Origin: Marinobacter salarius
GTDB lineage: Bacteria > Pseudomonadota > Gammaproteobacteria > Pseudomonadales > Oleiphilaceae
DNA: 64,000 nt
Direction of reading: 5' to 3'
Assembly (NCBI GenBank): GCA_000831005.1
Contig: CP007152.1
Coordinates: forward strand, 1-64,000
Positions within the stretch are counted from its first letter, which is position 1. Every line of letters begins with the position of its first letter. Positions 1 to 9,157 of the stretch are shown piece by piece. Made by a program: the position numbers and the translations under genes. The notes beneath the pieces were generated by a model. That model saw nothing but the letters and a program-made list of their open reading frames with translations. It searched no databases and had not been told where the DNA came from.

Positions 1-81
1 CGCGGCGGCGGTTTTGGCGGTGGTGGCTTCAGCGGCGGAGGCGGTGGCTTCGGCGGCGGTGGTGCCTCCGGCGGTTGGTAA
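1..81 (+). CDS. C-terminal tail of a TPM-domain protein (partial, 5' end outside window)
   Basis: An open frame runs from base 1 to a TAA at 79-81 and encodes 26 residues made almost only of Gly with a few Phe and Ser, ending in ASGGW. This glycine-rich tail is typical of the C-terminus of YgcG/TPM-domain membrane proteins, where it follows the last transmembrane segment. The next gene, 59 bases downstream on the same strand, also looks like a TPM-domain protein, and such proteins often occur in pairs behind lemA, so the identification is reasonable. Only the tail is visible; the catalytic or binding part lies outside the window. Confidence 0.6.
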   Translation, partial: RGGGFGGGGFSGGGGGFGGGGASGGW

Positions 82-140
82 ACCAGCGACTCAACGCGAG
101 TAGACAGCGAACCTATTGATTCAGCAACACCGGAACGAAC

Positions 141-770
141 ATGACGACGTTACTAACAGACAGTGAGCAACAACAGGTGGCTGCGGCCATCACAGAGGTG
201 GAGCGTGAGACCGACGCGGAACTGGTAACGGTTCTTGCCGCAGCCTCCGATGATTATTCCTATATCCCTCTGCTCTGGGCCGGGGTTATTGCACTACTGG
301 TGCCCGGAGCGATCAATTACTTTACCGGTTCGCTGGGCGCGGACTGGTTGCTGGTGGTTCAGTGGGTGACCTTTATCCTGTTATGCCTGTTGTTTCGGTT
401 TCCGGGTGTGGGACATCATCTGGTTCCAAAGGCTGTTCGCTTCTGGCGGGCGTCCAACATGGCCCGGCGGCAATTCCTGGAGCAGGATCTTCATCACACC
501 CAGGGCGGCGTTGGCATGCTGATTTTCGTCTCGGAAGCGGAACACTATGTTGAAATTCTGGTGGATCAGGGCATTGCCGATAAGGTCAGCGACGGCGTTT
601 GGGAAGAGATTGTCGGCACCTTTACCAACCAGGTTCGCAGTGGCGATACCCTGGCCGGCTTCCTCGGTTGCATCGAAAGTTGCGGCCAGCACCTGCGGGA
701 GCAGTTGCCCGCAACCCGCGAGAAAAACGAATTGCCTAATCATCTGGTGCTAATACCGAAACGTTCTTAA
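141..770 (+). CDS. TPM-domain membrane protein (YgcG-like, short form)
   Basis: This 209-residue protein starts with a soluble stretch containing ERETDAELVTVLAA (about 21-34), a motif seen at the start of TPM (TLP18.3/Psb32/MOLO-1) domains. Two hydrophobic segments follow at about 41-61 and 68-86, then a soluble C-terminal half with VEILVDQGIADKVSDGVWEE (about 137-156), the second conserved TPM block. The membrane pair is thus inserted within the TPM region, as in short YgcG relatives. It sits just after another TPM protein tail, so the two were probably co-transcribed. Function is unknown in bacteria; links to membrane quality control are only suggested for the family. The stop codon overlaps a possible upstream ATG of the next gene. 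Confidence 0.7.
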   Translation: MTTLLTDSEQQQVAAAITEVERETDAELVTVLAAASDDYSYIPLLWAGVIALLVPGAINYFTGSLGADWLLVVQWVTFILLCLLFRFPGVGHHLVPKAVRFWRASNMARRQFLEQDLHHTQGGVGMLIFVSEAEHYVEILVDQGIADKVSDGVWEEIVGTFTNQVRSGDTLAGFLGCIESCGQHLREQLPATREKNELPNHLVLIPKRS

Positions 771-859
771 TGCCTGCCGCCGGTCTGCCGATAAACAGGG
801 GCAGGCTGCGGAAGCATCCCATGTCCTGCCTGCAGACAGCGCTGATGAGGGGTGAGGGT

Positions 860-2077
860 ATGGTTTCTCCAATTAATATTCCCGGTTCCGGAATGCCAGG
901 TCGCTCCGGCGCGGAGCCATCGGGAAGCCGGTCGACAAACAATGCCCCCGAGCCTACCAAGGTCCGGGAACAGGGCAGGGGGGCGATCCGCACGCCCGAG
1001 GATGCTATTAACGCACTTCGAAGCAGGCTTGAACAACAGCTTCAGCAACGACTCGGGGCATCCGGCCCCGACACATCTGCCTCCACCCGAAATCGATTCG
1101 AACCGCCGACCGCCGCCGACGTGGCCAGCCGCGTGCTGGGCTTCGTCCAGCAGCGCCTGCAAAAGGAAGCGGCTGCCGGTGCAGACTCGGAGCGCCTGGC
1201 AGGCCTGCTTTCCGATGCACGCCGTGGTGTTGAGCAGGGGTTCTCCGAGGCGCGGGAGCAGATCGAAGCCCTGGGGTTGATGACGGACACATTGAATCGT
1301 GATATCGACGACAGCTTCACGCGCATCCAGGACGGTTTGTCTGATCTGGAATCGCGGTATCTGCAAAACGGGATGCCGTCAGAGAGCCGGGTAGCAGCGG
1401 CGATGGTGGAGAGCGCCAGCAAAGAGTCTTTTGCGTTTGAGGTCACCACCCGTGACGGCGACCGTGTGACCGTTCGCATGGAGGAGCAACGCTACTCGGC
1501 GATGTCGGCAAGTGCCCGCGAGAGTGATGGCGTCCGGTCTGAAGAAGTACGCTCGGCCAGCCTGTTTTCGGGGCGTTATGCATTCTCGGTGGAGGGCAGT
1601 CTGGATGACGGCGAGAAGGCCGCGCTCGCGGATCTTTTTGGCAAAGTGCAGCAAGTGTCTGGCCGTTTTTTCGACGGCGATATCCAGGGTGCCTTTCAAG
1701 CGGCCCAGTCGTTGAGTTTGGGCGGGGATGAACTGGCGAGCTTCAGCCTGAACCTCTCTGCTACCCGGATGGTGTCTGCCGCTGCTTACGAGTCTGTATC
1801 CCGTGAGCCTTCATCCGAGCCCTCCGCAAACATGCAGTTGCGACCGCTTGGCAGTCTCGCCCGGGATATCCAGGGGCTTGCTCAGGAGTCGGTTGCCAAA
1901 GGCATGGACCTTCAGGCAATGGAAGGGCTCATGCAGGAACTGCTGGACGATATCCAGCGGCTCCAGAACGAGCGGGGCGGCGAAAACAACCCCGCGCCGC
2001 GCTCGTTAATGGATGATTTCCTGTCGTCAGTGTTGGCCGCTTTCGAAAGTGCCGGCCAGAAGGGCGAGCCGGCTTGA
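860..2077 (+). CDS. DUF5610-like hypothetical protein
   Basis: The predicted protein has 405 residues if it starts at the ATG at 860, which follows GGTGAGGG closely; an in-frame ATG at 770 overlaps the previous stop but lacks a good ribosome-binding site. The N-terminus is Pro/Ser/Gly-rich and probably disordered. A middle block (about 100-180) contains VEQGFSEAREQIEALGLM, which resembles the DUF5610 pattern of a helical region followed by an aromatic-poor helix. The rest is Ser/Ala/Gln-rich and mostly helical. There is no signal peptide or membrane segment. No function can be given; its place after the TPM gene suggests co-transcription but not a shared role. Confidence 0.6.
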   Translation: MVSPINIPGSGMPGRSGAEPSGSRSTNNAPEPTKVREQGRGAIRTPEDAINALRSRLEQQLQQRLGASGPDTSASTRNRFEPPTAADVASRVLGFVQQRLQKEAAAGADSERLAGLLSDARRGVEQGFSEAREQIEALGLMTDTLNRDIDDSFTRIQDGLSDLESRYLQNGMPSESRVAAAMVESASKESFAFEVTTRDGDRVTVRMEEQRYSAMSASARESDGVRSEEVRSASLFSGRYAFSVEGSLDDGEKAALADLFGKVQQVSGRFFDGDIQGAFQAAQSLSLGGDELASFSLNLSATRMVSAAAYESVSREPSSEPSANMQLRPLGSLARDIQGLAQESVAKGMDLQAMEGLMQELLDDIQRLQNERGGENNPAPRSLMDDFLSSVLAAFESAGQKGEPA

Positions 2078-2081
2078 GGCA

Positions 2082-2996
2082 TCAGGCCGGCTTGATCGCA
2101 TAACCCTGTTTCGGGAAGTGGACATGGACCTGCCCGACACGCGCGTGGGAACGCTCCAGAATCAGGGTTTGCTCATCTGCGAACACCAGGCGTCCTGCGA
2201 CCGGGTCGCGCCCGTAGTCATCGGGTGCGACTTCGACATTCTTTCCTGTTAGCTCATTACCACCGGCAGACTCAATGGCTCGCGGCGTTTCATTGCGGGC
2301 AATGTCCAATGCCTGGTCAGCGGTGATCTCACTAGGTTTGCCGTGTCCGAAGGCTTTCATTCGCTCCAGCCACGCTGCCACGTTGGGAGCGTCCCGCAGC
2401 CAGGGTTTGCCCGCCAGATCGCAGACAAACCACAGGCCATGATAGGCCGAAAAATCCGCAATACAGGGGGTGTCACCAAACAGAAAGTCTTTCGCCAGCA
2501 TCGACTCCATGGTTTCGATGTGCGCCATAACCTTGGCTTTTGCCTGCGGCCCTCGTACCGCTTTCACGCGGGACTTTGTGCCCATGGTGATGCGGTCCTT
2601 GAGGAAGCGTAAGGCGTTCAGCAGCGACGTGTCGCGGATCAGCTTCCGCAGCATGCGGCCATCGCTGGCGGCAATCACGCAGGCAAGAAACACCTCAAGG
2701 TCCGTGGTGCGCACAAAGTCGATGACTGCTTGCGGCTGGTTGGCCAGGCTCAGTTCCGGTTTGCCACTCAGGCGTGCGATTTCGTCAGCGATGGCGCGGC
2801 TGTCGCAGAACACATCGGCGCCACTCTGGGCCACGGGAACTTTGCGGTAACCGCCCGCCAGCGCGGAAAGCATAGGCCGGGGCGGCATTTCCCGGACGAT
2901 AACAGACTGCCAGGAAAGGCCGGCGTAGCCGAGCATGGCCCGGACCTTTTCGGAAAAAGGCGACATGGCGTAGTGGTACAGAATGAACTCTTGCAT
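2082..2996 (-). CDS. Glutathione S-transferase family protein with C-terminal extension
   Basis: This 304-residue protein opens with EFILYHYAMSPFSEKVRAML, the first strand and helix of a GST thioredoxin fold. The active-site region is SPFS instead of CPYC, so it is a Ser-type GST rather than a glutaredoxin. An alpha-helical GST C-domain follows (about 90-215). The last 80-90 residues form an extension beyond the usual 200-230 residue length. I choose the ATG at 2996 because AAGGATG lies about 9 bases upstream; the ATG at 3008 has a Shine-Dalgarno-like sequence almost touching it. It converges on the DUF5610 gene with a 4-base gap. The substrate is unknown. Confidence 0.75.
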   Translation of the reverse strand: MQEFILYHYAMSPFSEKVRAMLGYAGLSWQSVIVREMPPRPMLSALAGGYRKVPVAQSGADVFCDSRAIADEIARLSGKPELSLANQPQAVIDFVRTTDLEVFLACVIAASDGRMLRKLIRDTSLLNALRFLKDRITMGTKSRVKAVRGPQAKAKVMAHIETMESMLAKDFLFGDTPCIADFSAYHGLWFVCDLAGKPWLRDAPNVAAWLERMKAFGHGKPSEITADQALDIARNETPRAIESAGGNELTGKNVEVAPDDYGRDPVAGRLVFADEQTLILERSHARVGQVHVHFPKQGYAIKPA

Positions 2997-3204
2997 GGGG
3001 AAACCCATCCTTATTTGGCAATGTTATCTGGCGCGACCCGGGAGGTTACCCTGCAATCCTGTCGGGCGAAAGCCCGGGAGTTGTCCGTGTGGGCCAGCTG
3101 GCCCGTCACCATCGCCCAGGCTTGAGGAAACGGGAAATACAGGTACTATGCTTTAGTTGCCCAAAAATAACGTCAGAAAAGACGACAACAATAAGGAGCC
3201 CTTG

Positions 3205-4886
3205 ATGGCTGCAGACAGCAACAAGCAAACGTCCCTCCACTGCCTGTATTACTGGGCAAAGCAAACCCCCGACAAGGTATACCTGACCCAGCCATTTCCG
3301 GATGGCACCACCGAAGACATTACCTGGAAACAGGCCGCCGACCAGGTGTCCCGGATGTCGGCTCACTTGGCAACACTGGGCCTGCCGGAACGCAGCAATG
3401 TCGCCATTCTTGGCAAGAACAGTGCGCACTGGATCCTGTCAGACCTCGCCATATGGGCTGCCGGCCACGTTTCAGTTCCGCTATATCCGACGCTCAATGG
3501 TGAGACAGCAGCGTATGTGCTGGAGCACAGTGAAGCGAAACTGCTGTTCCTGGGGAAGTTGGACGGCAAGGCGGACGGCTGGAACGATATCAAGGGCCAC
3601 ATTCCCGGAGACCTGCCGGTTATTTCTTTGCCGATGTCGCCCCGGGACGACACGCCGAAATGGCTGGACGTTATCGCCCAGCAGCAGCCGGCCGAACCCA
3701 GCTTGCCGGACCCTGATGACCTGGCCACCCTGGTTTATACGTCTGGAAGCACCGGTCGCCCGAAAGGCGTTATGCACAGTTTTCGCACCATGATTTCCGT
3801 CGCCGATGGGCTGCAGCAGATATTCCCTGTCACCCAGGATGAAAGAATGCTTTCCTATCTGCCTCTTGCCCATGTTGCTGAACGTGCGGCGGTGGAAACC
3901 CAGTCGCTTTATTACGGATTCCACCTGTATTTTGCCAATTCCCTGGACACCTTCCAGGAAGATCTGCAAAGAGCCCGGCCGACCCTGTTCTTCTCGGTGC
4001 CCAGGCTGTGGATGAAGTTCTACCTGGCCATCAACAGCAAGTTGCCGCCGAAGAAGCAGAAGGTGCTGTTCAATATTCCGGTACTGAACAAACTGGTGAA
4101 AAAGAAGGTATTGAAGCAGTTGGGCCTGGATCACTGCCGTGCGGCCCTCACGGGGGCGGCACCGCTCTCGGGTGAAATTATTGGCTGGTACAGGAACCTT
4201 GGGCTGGAGCTGCTGGAGGTGTATGGGATGTCGGAAAACTTCGGCTATTCTCATGCCAATCGCCCGGGCCGGGCCAAGGTGGGTACCGTGGGTGTCACCA
4301 ATCCTGGTGCGGAGCATCGTCTGGCTGAGAATGGCGAAGTGCAGGTCAAGAGCCCCGGCCAGATGCTGGGCTACTATAAGAACGAAGAGAAAACCCGCGA
4401 GGACGTTACCGAGGATGGCTTCCTTAAAACCGGGGATATGGGAGAGATCGACAGCGAGGGGTATCTGCGCATCACTGGCCGCGTGAAGGATCTTTTCAAA
4501 ACCTCCAAGGGCAAGTATGTGGTGCCAGTGCCCATCGAAAGCCGTTTTAATCATCCCAAGGCAGAGGTTGTGTGCGTGGCGGGAGCAACCAACCTCAGCC
4601 CTGCCTGATGGTGCTGTTATCCGAAGAAGCACGGGAAGCGCTGGAAGCAGGAGGCAGTCGTGATGAGCTGGAGAGGGAGCTGGCTGCGGAGCTGGACGCC
4701 GTTAACAGTGGGTGCGAGGCTCATGAGAAGCTGGCGTTCGTGGTGGTGGTGAAAGAACCCTGGACCATGGAAAACGGTATGCTCACACCCACCATGAAGA
4801 TCAAGCGGAATGTGATCGAGGACTTCTACAACCGCAAAATGGACGAGTGGTTTGGCAAGAAGCAAAAGGTGATCTGGGAGTTCTGA
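3205..4886 (+). CDS. Long-chain acyl-CoA synthetase (AMP-binding), interrupted by one frameshift
   Basis: The protein activates a fatty acid to acyl-CoA via an acyl-adenylate. The signature YTSGSTGRPKG is present near residue 178, followed by the YGMSE motif (EVYGMSENFG) and a TGDMGEI block. The start is the ATG at 3205 behind AAGGAGCCCTTG; a TTG 48 bases upstream has no such site. The frame breaks at 4585-4587: the first frame stops at 4608 while the C-terminal domain continues in the next frame to 4886. Adding one C (GCAAC to GCCAAC) restores an uninterrupted protein of about 560 residues with the expected QPQPCLMVLLSEEAR region. It belongs to the FadD15/eukaryote-like long-chain group. A bidirectional terminator follows. 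Confidence 0.85.
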
Positions 4887-4895
4887 TCCCCAAAA

Positions 4896-4941
4896 CGAAA
4901 ACACCGGTGAGCCTGGGTATCCAGGGCCACCGGTGTTTTCG
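4896..4941. terminator. Bidirectional intrinsic terminator
   Basis: A perfect 14-base inverted repeat (4896-4909 and 4928-4941) encloses an 18-base loop. The stem ends in AAAA on one side and TTTTCG on the other, so it can serve the acyl-CoA synthetase on the plus strand and the small gene at 4980-5177 on the minus strand. Confidence 0.85.
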
Positions 4942-4979
4942 AAATCTGTCTTCCCTTACTTTCCCATACAGGGACGGGC

Positions 4980-5177
4980 TTAGTGCTCGCCCTGCATCAT
5001 CTGGGGCATCTCCGGCGACGCGGTTGCTGCCCTCTTTCTCCAGGAATTCATCTTCCGGCTGATAACCTGTACGGCTTGCTTTGCAGCTGCACGGGTATAT
5101 TGGCGCCTGACCTCAGTACTGTTGTGGAGGATACTGGACGGCAGCGGGTGTACGGTTGCGATATGGTCTTGAGTCAT
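4980..5177 (-). CDS. Small basic hypothetical protein (65 aa)
   Basis: This short frame has an unusually good ribosome-binding site, AAGGAGGAAGGCGCT directly before the ATG, which argues that it is a real gene. The product is rich in Arg, Lys, Gln and Ala (for example RRQYTRAAAKQAVQVISRKM in its middle), with no signal peptide or membrane segment, and ends in a Met-rich tail (PEMPQMMQGEH). It is transcribed away from the LysR gene and towards the shared terminator at 4896-4941. I do not recognise a family. The divergent neighbour suggests that the LysR protein could control it, but nothing in the sequence proves this. Confidence 0.6.
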   Translation of the reverse strand: MTQDHIATVHPLPSSILHNSTEVRRQYTRAAAKQAVQVISRKMNSWRKRAATASPEMPQMMQGEH

Positions 5178-5303
5178 AGCGCCTTCCTCCTTATCTGGTG
5201 GATTAAAATATTGGTTAGCTGACTATATAAAGAAGTTTACGGCTTCGTATTTGCAGTTTAAATACGTTAAACTCCGTACTCACGTTGCAAATATGCAGTA
5301 TCT

Positions 5304-6196
5304 ATGGATTGGGATTATCTTCGATATATACACGCCCTGGCAATAGGGGGAACCCTTGCCAAAGCCGGTGAGATGCTGGGCGTTCACCAGACCACGGTGC
5401 TTCGTCGCCTGGATCAGATGGAAGAGCAGATGGGCGTTCAGTTCTTTGAGCGCAACCGGGATGGTCTGCAACTCACACCCGTGGGTGAAACCGCATTCCG
5501 CGAAGCCGAAAGCTGGCCGCCGATATGGAAAATCTTGAACGGCAGTTGGTCGGGCAGGATTCAGCGCCCGTCGGTAAGGTCCGGTTGGCGGCCACCGACA
5601 CCATGGTGAATGCCCTTATCAGTCCGATGATTGCAGAGCTCGTCCGGGAATACCCGGACATCGAACTGGAAGTGCTCACCGACAACGATGTGCTGAACCT
5701 GAGCCACCGCGAGGCAGACCTGACACTGCGGCCGGTAAACAAACCCCAGGCCACACTGGAAGGGGAGCGAATAGGCACGATCGAGTCGGCTATCTACGCT
5801 GCTACCAGCTACCGTAAGCGTCATACCGACCTGGACCTTGAGCATTCGCCGGAGCAGGCGCTCTGGATTCTGCCGGATGAGAGCTTTAGCCACCTGGCAA
5901 CGGGGCGGTGGTATCGCAAGCACCTGAAGAATGCGTCGTCCATCATCCGTTGCAACAGTCTCCAGGCAATGCACGCCCTGGCGCGGGCCGGGGCAGGGCT
6001 GGCGGCATTGCCCTGCTACCTGGGCGACAGTACCAAGGAGCTGACGCGCCTGTCGGAGCCACTTGAAGGCGAGGGCGTTGACCTGTGGCTGATGGTGAAC
6101 CACGACACGCAACAGATGGCACGGGTACGGATTGTAATGGAGTTCCTGACCGCCAGGCTGACCCAACTGACACCCCAGGTGGAAGGCGAGAGCTGA
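5304..6196 (+). CDS. LysR-family transcriptional regulator, interrupted by one frameshift
   Basis: The N-terminal winged helix-turn-helix (about residues 1-60) contains GTLAKAGEMLGVHQTTVLRR, the classic LysR DNA-reading helices. The effector-binding domain starts around residue 90 (VRLAATDTMVNALISP) and continues to the end. The frame breaks at 5511-5513, between AFREAE and LAADMENLERQ; restoring one C (AGCTG to AGCCTG) joins both parts into about 297 residues, the normal LysR length. It is divergent from the small gene at 4980-5177, with 126 bases between them, the usual place for a LysR operator. The effector is unknown. Confidence 0.85.
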
Positions 6197-6216
6197 CGCC
6201 GAATCATTGTCTGGGC

Positions 6217-6951
6217 TTACCAGTCACCACAGAAGGGCCAGAACTGGTAGAAACGCCAGCACTGGAATTCTTCCTCGCAGGTCTGGAGCTGGCGGTCATA
6301 GCGGAAGGCCCGGTTCTGGACCCGAGTGGCCAATGACCTTACCTCCGGCTTGGCGAGGTAGCTCTGTCGCTGGTAGCCGGTCCTGCCTTCGTGGTAGGCG
6401 AGGTACAGTTTCTCGGGGCTGGTGAGAGGAATGCCCACTTCTCTGCGGGTCAGGTGGTTATACCAGCCCACGAAATCGAGTGCGTATTTCATGTTGGTTC
6501 GTACCACGGACAGACCGTCTCCGTTTGCGGCCAGGTACTCGGCCCACGCCGGGTCGAGCGCCTGGGCGTAGCCGTAGGCGGATGTTGGCCGGCGCCAGGG
6601 AATGAACCCCAGCAGGCGGGTCCGTGGTGGACGGGCATGACTGCGAAACGACGATTCGTAGTAAACAAAAGCCATCTGCGTTGCAATCGGGGTGCCCCAG
6701 CGCTCCCGTGAACGGCTGGCATAGTCGTACCATACCGGATGCTCACGGAAGATCTCACAGACGTCGTCCGGGTTTGCCGGTGGGTCTGGCTCCAGCAGGC
6801 TGAAACGCATGATGGCGACAATGGCGATTGCCAGCCCCAAGCCCAGTGTTGGCAGGCCATACCATCGCATTCGGGACTTCCAGATTTTCACCCGGTTGCT
6901 TTTAAGTCGTCCAGGTCGTCTGTTTTTCGGTCGATTACGGCGTTTCTTCAT
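6217..6951 (-). CDS. Lytic transglycosylase SLT-domain protein, membrane anchored
   Basis: The 244-residue protein has a very basic N-terminus (many Arg and Lys in the first 30 residues), then one transmembrane segment (about 33-50), so most of it is periplasmic. The SLT-like core contains IATQMAFVYYESSFRSHARP, where the ES pair fits the catalytic Glu motif of Slt70-type enzymes, followed by TSAYGYAQALDPAWAEY, matching the GxxQ/G-Y-xQ block. It should cleave peptidoglycan glycan strands with formation of anhydro-muropeptides. It is a compact single-domain form without LysM repeats. It stands alone between convergent LysR and divergent DUF2059 genes. Confidence 0.8.
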   Translation of the reverse strand: MKKRRNRPKNRRPGRLKSNRVKIWKSRMRWYGLPTLGLGLAIAIVAIMRFSLLEPDPPANPDDVCEIFREHPVWYDYASRSRERWGTPIATQMAFVYYESSFRSHARPPRTRLLGFIPWRRPTSAYGYAQALDPAWAEYLAANGDGLSVVRTNMKYALDFVGWYNHLTRREVGIPLTSPEKLYLAYHEGRTGYQRQSYLAKPEVRSLATRVQNRAFRYDRQLQTCEEEFQCWRFYQFWPFCGDW

Positions 6952-7074
6952 GGGCGGGACCGGGCCCTGTCACTCCACACTACAAAATGGTCATCTGTTA
7001 CTGGCCGGCTTTGCTTGCAGCTCTCGCCAGCTCCATGGCATAACAGACCCTCGTTATCAGAGGATACTAGGTTC

Positions 7075-7893
7075 ATGCGCACACTATCCCAAGTTAAACC
7101 GGCATTACTTTTTCTTTTGCTGGTCTGTGGTTCTGCCACCGCAAGCCCTTTGGCGGACTCGGTGCTCCGGGTGTCGCCCATTGATGAGGTTGTCGCCCAG
7201 TACCCGGCGATGATGAGCCAGGGCATCCGCCAGGGCCTGAAACAAAGCGGGCGGGTTGAGCCGTTTGTTGCCAACACCATCAGCAGTGTTGTGAGTAATG
7301 CGTTCAGTGTTGCCGAGATTCGCGCGCGGCTGATAGAAGACCTGGACCAGGGGCTCAGCGAGGGGCAGTTGAACTCGGTACTGGCCTGGTATGAAACGCC
7401 GCTGGCGGAGAAAATTTCCAAGGCCGAGGTGGCCGCCTCCAACCCTGACACCTGGAAGCAGGTGGAAGCCAATGCCGCGTCGTTGCAGGAGAAGTACAAG
7501 GGCAGCGAAAGGGCCAAACTGTTTACCCGCTTTGACCGGGCTGCCCGTGCAACGGAGAGTGCCGTGGATACCACCGTTGCTGTCCAATTGGGTTTAGCCT
7601 CTGCCATGGCAGCGTTCAACGGTAGCAAAGGCCCAACCTTCGAACAGCTTCAGCAACAGATCGAGAACCAGCGTGGCATGTTGCGGGGCATGGTCGCCCA
7701 GCAGGTCTACGATGGCTACCTCTACACCTATCAGGATCTCAGCTCTTCCGAATTGAAGAAGTACATTGAGTTTCTCGAAAGTGATGCTGGCTCGGCATTC
7801 ACCCGCGTGGTTACCAACAGCGTTCAGCGCTCGATCACGGACCCTGTGGAGTCCATAGGGAACCAGTTGGGGCGCTTTTTTAATCGGCGGTAA
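7075..7893 (+). CDS. DUF2059-domain periplasmic protein
   Basis: The protein (272 residues from the ATG at 7075) starts with a clear signal peptide, cleaved after about residue 23 (CGSATASP). Two similar helical halves follow; each has a Met/Gln-rich helix pattern (for example YPAMMSQGIRQGLKQ and LRGMVAQQVYDGYLY) and the phrase GQLNSVLAWYETPLAEKISKAE, which is characteristic of DUF2059. A longer upstream extension in the same frame crosses the neighbouring promoter region and has no ribosome-binding site, so I reject it. The family is periplasmic with unknown function. It is followed by a gene on the same strand but 74 bases away. Confidence 0.75.
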   Translation: MRTLSQVKPALLFLLLVCGSATASPLADSVLRVSPIDEVVAQYPAMMSQGIRQGLKQSGRVEPFVANTISSVVSNAFSVAEIRARLIEDLDQGLSEGQLNSVLAWYETPLAEKISKAEVAASNPDTWKQVEANAASLQEKYKGSERAKLFTRFDRAARATESAVDTTVAVQLGLASAMAAFNGSKGPTFEQLQQQIENQRGMLRGMVAQQVYDGYLYTYQDLSSSELKKYIEFLESDAGSAFTRVVTNSVQRSITDPVESIGNQLGRFFNRR

Positions 7894-7967
7894 CACCGCG
7901 AAAGATTGAAAAGCCCCTGTTTTGGGTCCAGTCTCCAGTAGTCACTTTCCGTAACGGAGACGGCCCC

Positions 7968-9144
7968 ATGGATTTCAATGCCTACCAGCAAACCCTGGCC
8001 ACCGAACTCAGGGGCCGGGAATGCCCCTTTCCTGAGGCGGAGTACCAGCAGCGTCTCAAACACCTTCGCGCCAGTATGCATGCGGACGGTCTCGGAGCTG
8101 TTCTGTTAACCGACCCGTCCGATCTGTTTTATCTGACCGGTTACAGTACCTTTGAAGTCTCCGTTCACGTCGCACTGGTGGTCACCGCCGATACGCTTAC
8201 CCTTCAAGTGCCCTCCATCGAAACCGGTCCCGCCATGGTTACACACGGGTCGATCACGTTATCGGTTACCGTTGGGAAGGCGTGGGCGATGTGTTGGATC
8301 CCCTGGCACACGCGCTGATAGGGCATGGCGGAAAGGTCGGCGTTGACTACTGGCATGGCTCGCTCCGCCAGGGGGTCCTGGAAGGGCTCAAACTGCGACT
8401 CCCGGACACACAGTTTGTGGATGCTTCAGGCCTGTTGAAAAGCATCCGTATTGTGAAATCAGCGGCCGAAATTGATTGCCTGCGGCACAGCGCCCGCATA
8501 ACGGGGCAGGGCATCGAAGCCGCAGCAGCGGCCATCCGCCCCGGGATGACCGACAACGAAATAGCGGCCATCGGCGCAGAAAGCTTCTGGCGGGCGGCAG
8601 TGAATTCATGAGTATGCAGCCTATCGTAACGGTGGGGCTGCGCAGCAGTGTCATCCATACCAATCACAAGCGGTGCAGGATCGAAGACGGCGATACGGTG
8701 TTCCTCGAGTTTGGTGCTGCCTGGCAACGTTACACGGCACCGATGATGCGTACGCTGGTGGCGGGTCATCCCTCGGCAAGGATGCGGGCCGTTTTTGACG
8801 GCTGCCGTCGCGTGGTGGATGTCCTCAAGGCATCCATGGTGCCAGGGCGAACCTTCGATTCCGCCGCCAGGGCTGCGGAGCAGGTTATGGCTCCACTGGC
8901 CAGTGAGGTGTTTTTCTCCGGGGTGTTTGGCTACACGGTGGGGGCGCAGTTTCCTCCTTCATGGGTGGAGGGCTCCGGTTTTATAGCCCGAGGAGAGTCG
9001 ACGGTGTTCCAGTCGGGAATGGTGTTCCACCTGCCCATATGCCTCAGGATTCCGGGGCAATGGGGCATGGGTTGCAGCGATACGGTACTGGTGGGCGAGC
9101 ATGGTGGTGAACCGCTGACGGCCAATCCCTGGCGGCTCGACTGA
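7968..9144 (+). CDS. M24-family creatinase/DoeA-like hydrolase, interrupted by two frameshifts
   Basis: After repair the protein has 392 residues: a creatinase-type N-terminal domain (about 1-150, with LTDPSDLFYLTGY) and a C-terminal pita-bread fold. The breaks are at 8247-8249 and 8594-8596; adding one C at each (GGGTC to GGCGTC, GCGGC to GCCGGC) rejoins the parts through THGVDHVIGYRWEGVG and WRAGSEFMSMQ. The five metal ligands of true M24 aminopeptidases are not kept: LEFGAAW replaces the DxG block, YTAPMMRT lacks the second Asp, and GYTVG replaces GHGIG. This resembles creatinase and ectoine hydrolase, which work without metal. I expect C-N hydrolysis of a small molecule. No ectoine catabolism genes are nearby, so the substrate is open. 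Confidence 0.75.
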
Positions 9145-9157
9145 GTTCAGCCGGCTG

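Noticed and set aside
767..1366. Open frame antisense to the DUF5610-like gene
   Set aside because: Cys/Arg/Gly-rich shadow composition, no ribosome-binding site.
3481..4632. Open frame antisense to the acyl-CoA synthetase
   Set aside because: No start signal, no recognisable domain, and it spans the sense-strand break only because of GC-rich codon mirroring.
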